Source of the DNA: Apostichopus japonicus
Taxonomy: Eukaryota > Echinodermata > Holothuroidea > Aspidochirotida > Stichopodidae
Assembly: GCF_037975245.1 (NCBI RefSeq)
Contig: NC_092573.1
Span: forward strand, 18,052,265-18,116,264
DNA: 64,000 bases
Direction of reading: 5' to 3'
Shown here piece by piece: positions 61,801 through 64,000 of this stretch (positions are counted from its first letter, which is position 1; each line of letters opens with the position of its first letter). The translations under genes and the position numbers were made by a program. The notes beneath the pieces were generated by a model. That model had not been told where the DNA came from. It did no database searches and was given only the letters and a program-made list of their open reading frames with translations.

Positions 61801-64000
61801 CTATTGGTCGTCTATTTGCTTTTCTACCTGCTACGTAAAGTTTGATATGTCCTGAAAATTACAGTTTGTACACTATCACTCTATCTAGATCATTGCATGT
61901 GGCAAGTGGTGTGGGTTACTATGGAATCAGGTACCGTATACAGGGTCAGACCCTCATAACGCCCTAATAATGTGATATTATGTATAAATAATGTTTTGAT
62001 GTCATTCCACTAGTTGAGTGGGAATGAGGGGTGGGGATGATTGGAAAGCCCTAATCAGAATATATATGCTGTTGCATGTGTTGTATTCATACAATTTGAT
62101 ATATCATAGAGAAAATAGGGATGTACACTGTTATGGCTTTCTCCTATTGTTTGAGAAAGATTTTTTTTACCATTTCCAACAGCATAGATTAAGGTGATGT
62201 ATATTAAATGTAAAGTAGAAGTGTTTTTTTTCCAACTATTAGGGTCCCCATAATGTGTGTGAGAATTTAATGACATTCTAATATTAATTTTTGACCATCT
62301 TATTTTCACCGTTTCAAAGTTTTGATGTCATTCCAAATTGATGAACTGCTTAATCTCAAATGCATCAGTGTAGAAAATGATCTTGTCCAACTTTTACAGG
62401 CTCCACCCATATGTGGAACCATAATGTTGGGCAAAAGGGGGGGGGGGGGATTGCTGAAGGGGGAAACTGGGAAAGCAGCTATATGTAGGTTAGAGCTATC
62501 ATTAGGATCAAATATTTGAAAGCATAGGATTTTATGTGTATTCATCCTTGTTGAATGGGATGGAGGGTCGGGGAGGGGTGGTGGGTGTCCAATTGACTTG
62601 GCTGCCCTATTGGTCGTCTATTTGCTTTTCTACCTGCTACGTAAAGTTTGATATGTCCTGAAAATTACAGTTTGTACACTATCACTCTATCTAGATCATT
62701 GCATGTGGCAAGTGGTGTGGGTTACTATGGAATCAGGTACCGTATACAGGGTCAGACCTCCATAACGCCCTAATAATGTGATATTATGTATAAATAATGT
62801 TTTGATGTCATTTCACTAGTTGAGTGGGAATGAGGGGTGGGGATGATTGGAAAGCCCTAATCAGAATATATATGCTGTTGCATGTGCTGTATTCATACAA
62901 TTTGATATATTATAGAGAAAATAGGGATGTACACTGTTATGGCTTTCTCCTATTGTTTGAGAAAGATTTTTTTTACCATTTCCAACAGCATAGATTAAGG
63001 TGATGTATATTAGATGTAATGTCAAAGGTTTTTTTTTTCAACTATTAGGGTCCCAATGTGTGTGAGAATTAATGAACAGTCTAATATTAATTTTTGACCA
63101 TCTTATTTTCACCGTTTCAAAGTTTTGATGTCATTCCAAATTGATTAACTGCTTAATCTCAAATACATCAGTGTAGAAAATGATCTTGTCCAACTTTTAC
63201 AGGCTCCACCCATATGTGGAACCATAATGTTGGGCAAAAGGGGGGGGGGGGATTGCTGAAGGGGGAAACTGGGAAAGCAGCTATATGTAGGTTAGAGCTA
63301 TCATTAGGATCAAATATTTGAAAGCATAGGATTTTATGTGTATTCATCCTTGTTGAATGGGATGGAGGGTAGGGGAGGGGTGGGGGGTGTCCAATTGACT
63401 TGGCTGCCCTATTGGTCGCCTATTTGCTTTTCTACCTGCTACGTAAAGTTTGATATGTCCTGAAAATTACAGTTTGTACACTATCACTCTATCTAGATCA
63501 TTGCATGTGGCAAGTGGTGTGGGTTACTATGGAATCAGGTACCGTATACAGGGTCAGACCTCCATAACGCCCTAATAATGTGATATTATGTATAAATAAT
63601 GTTTTGATGTCATTTCACTAGTTGAGTGGGAATGAGGGGTGGGGATGATTGGAAAGCCCTAATCAGAATATATATGCTGTTGCATGTGCTGTATTCATAC
63701 AATTTGATATATCATAGAGAAAATAGGGATGTACACTGTTTGATGGCTTTCTCCTATTGTTTGAGAAAGATTTTTTTACCATTTCCAACAGCATAGATTA
63801 AGGTGATGTATATTAAATGTAAAGTAGAAGGTTTTTTTTTCCAACTATTAGGGTCCCCATAATGTGTGTGAGAATTTAATGAACATTCTAATGTTAATTT
63901 TTGACCATCTTATTTTCACCGTTTCAAAGTTTTGATGTCATTCCAAATTGATGAACTGCTTAATCTCAAATGCATCAGTGTAGAAAATGATCTTGTCCAA
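49877..64000 (+). repeat. Core satellite array continuing to the right window edge
   Basis: Anchors are at 49877, 50684 (short), 51007, 51815, 52624, 53435, 54242, 55053, 55857, 56665, 57470, 58276, 59091, 59884, 60691, 61497, 62308, 63111 and 63918. The 49877-51006 part repeats the type A plus short-unit order of the 31.8-41.5 kb region. Blocks share private variants: ttgctggtggg with gtttattc at about 51964, 55200 and 57619, aatttacag at 55406 and 57825, and a cactgtttgatgg insertion at about 56480 and 63736. The last unit is cut by the window edge, so the array continues. Confidence 0.93.
50684..51006 (+). repeat. Short satellite unit, about 323 bp (copy 6, isolated)
   Basis: Same breakpoint in ttttgatgtcattcca as the five short units at 31.8-41.5 kb. 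It follows a type A unit (accgcttc at 49877) just as they do, so it is probably a displaced piece of the same higher-order repeat. Confidence 0.88.

Noticed and set aside
2698-62545. A minus-strand frame of 60 to 81 codons (beginning MNTHKILCFQ) and a plus-strand frame of about 65 codons (beginning MMSFQIDEL) present in most units, as a possible repeated gene family
   Set aside because: Both cross the poly-G tract, whose length changes freely, so the second half of the protein is in a different frame in different units (for example those near 4361, 11613, 44282 and 53492). Many units also have a T deletion removing the start. The plus-strand frame lacks an ATG start in most copies (ttgatg). 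Repetition follows from the satellite and does not indicate selection on protein.
1668-64000. CRISPR array or LTR-type repeats
   Set aside because: The repeats are 808-bp contiguous head-to-tail units with no unique spacers, and no coding region lies between adjacent copies to make them LTRs.

Overview
This window is animal, probably invertebrate, genomic DNA. Almost all of it is one very large satellite array with an apparently intact non-LTR retrotransposon inserted in it. There is no host protein-coding gene, rRNA, tRNA, operon or CRISPR array that I can support. The eukaryotic assignment rests on the long homogenised tandem array and on a Jockey-superfamily (CR1/L2/Rex1-like) retrotransposon with an apurinic-type endonuclease and a reverse transcriptase. 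The exact host (for example a lancelet, hemichordate, echinoderm or mollusc) cannot be read from this sequence.

Layout. 1-1227 is AT-rich non-repetitive flank without a convincing gene. 1228-1650 is a strongly diverged copy of the satellite unit in inverted orientation. From about 1668 to 64000 the unit runs head-to-tail on the + strand with a period of about 808 bp (observed spacing mostly 795-818). I located 77 copies of one anchor (accg of the motif ttcaccgtttcaaag). The array does not end in the window. Units at the left edge (1668 to about 4300) are the most diverged and core units are nearly identical. Each full unit holds a variable poly-T tract, a variable poly-G tract, a separate four-run G-quadruplex-type motif, a TATA-like box and two copies of ttttgatgtcattcca about 485 bp apart.

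The array has higher-order structure. A two-unit repeat (about 1616 bp) and a three-unit repeat (about 1938 bp, two full units plus one 322-bp short unit) alternate between about 27.8 and 41.5 kb. The short unit looks like the product of recombination between the two internal 16-bp repeats. Other rearrangements are a 285-bp partial duplication near 43.68 kb, a diverged 120-bp patch present twice 1614 bp apart (46.4 and 48.0 kb), and block duplications three, nine and ten units apart.

The retrotransposon (24053-27366) sits inside one satellite unit, flanked by 8-bp target duplications (tagatcat). It has one uninterrupted reading frame with endonuclease and reverse transcriptase motifs, an AATAAA signal, and a (TTATC)n 3' tail. 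No nucleic-acid-binding ORF1 is present, so it is either 5'-truncated or a single-ORF element. The intact frame and the close match to empty paralogous sites suggest a recent insertion. The retrotransposon and the satellite have no evident functional link beyond the insertion.
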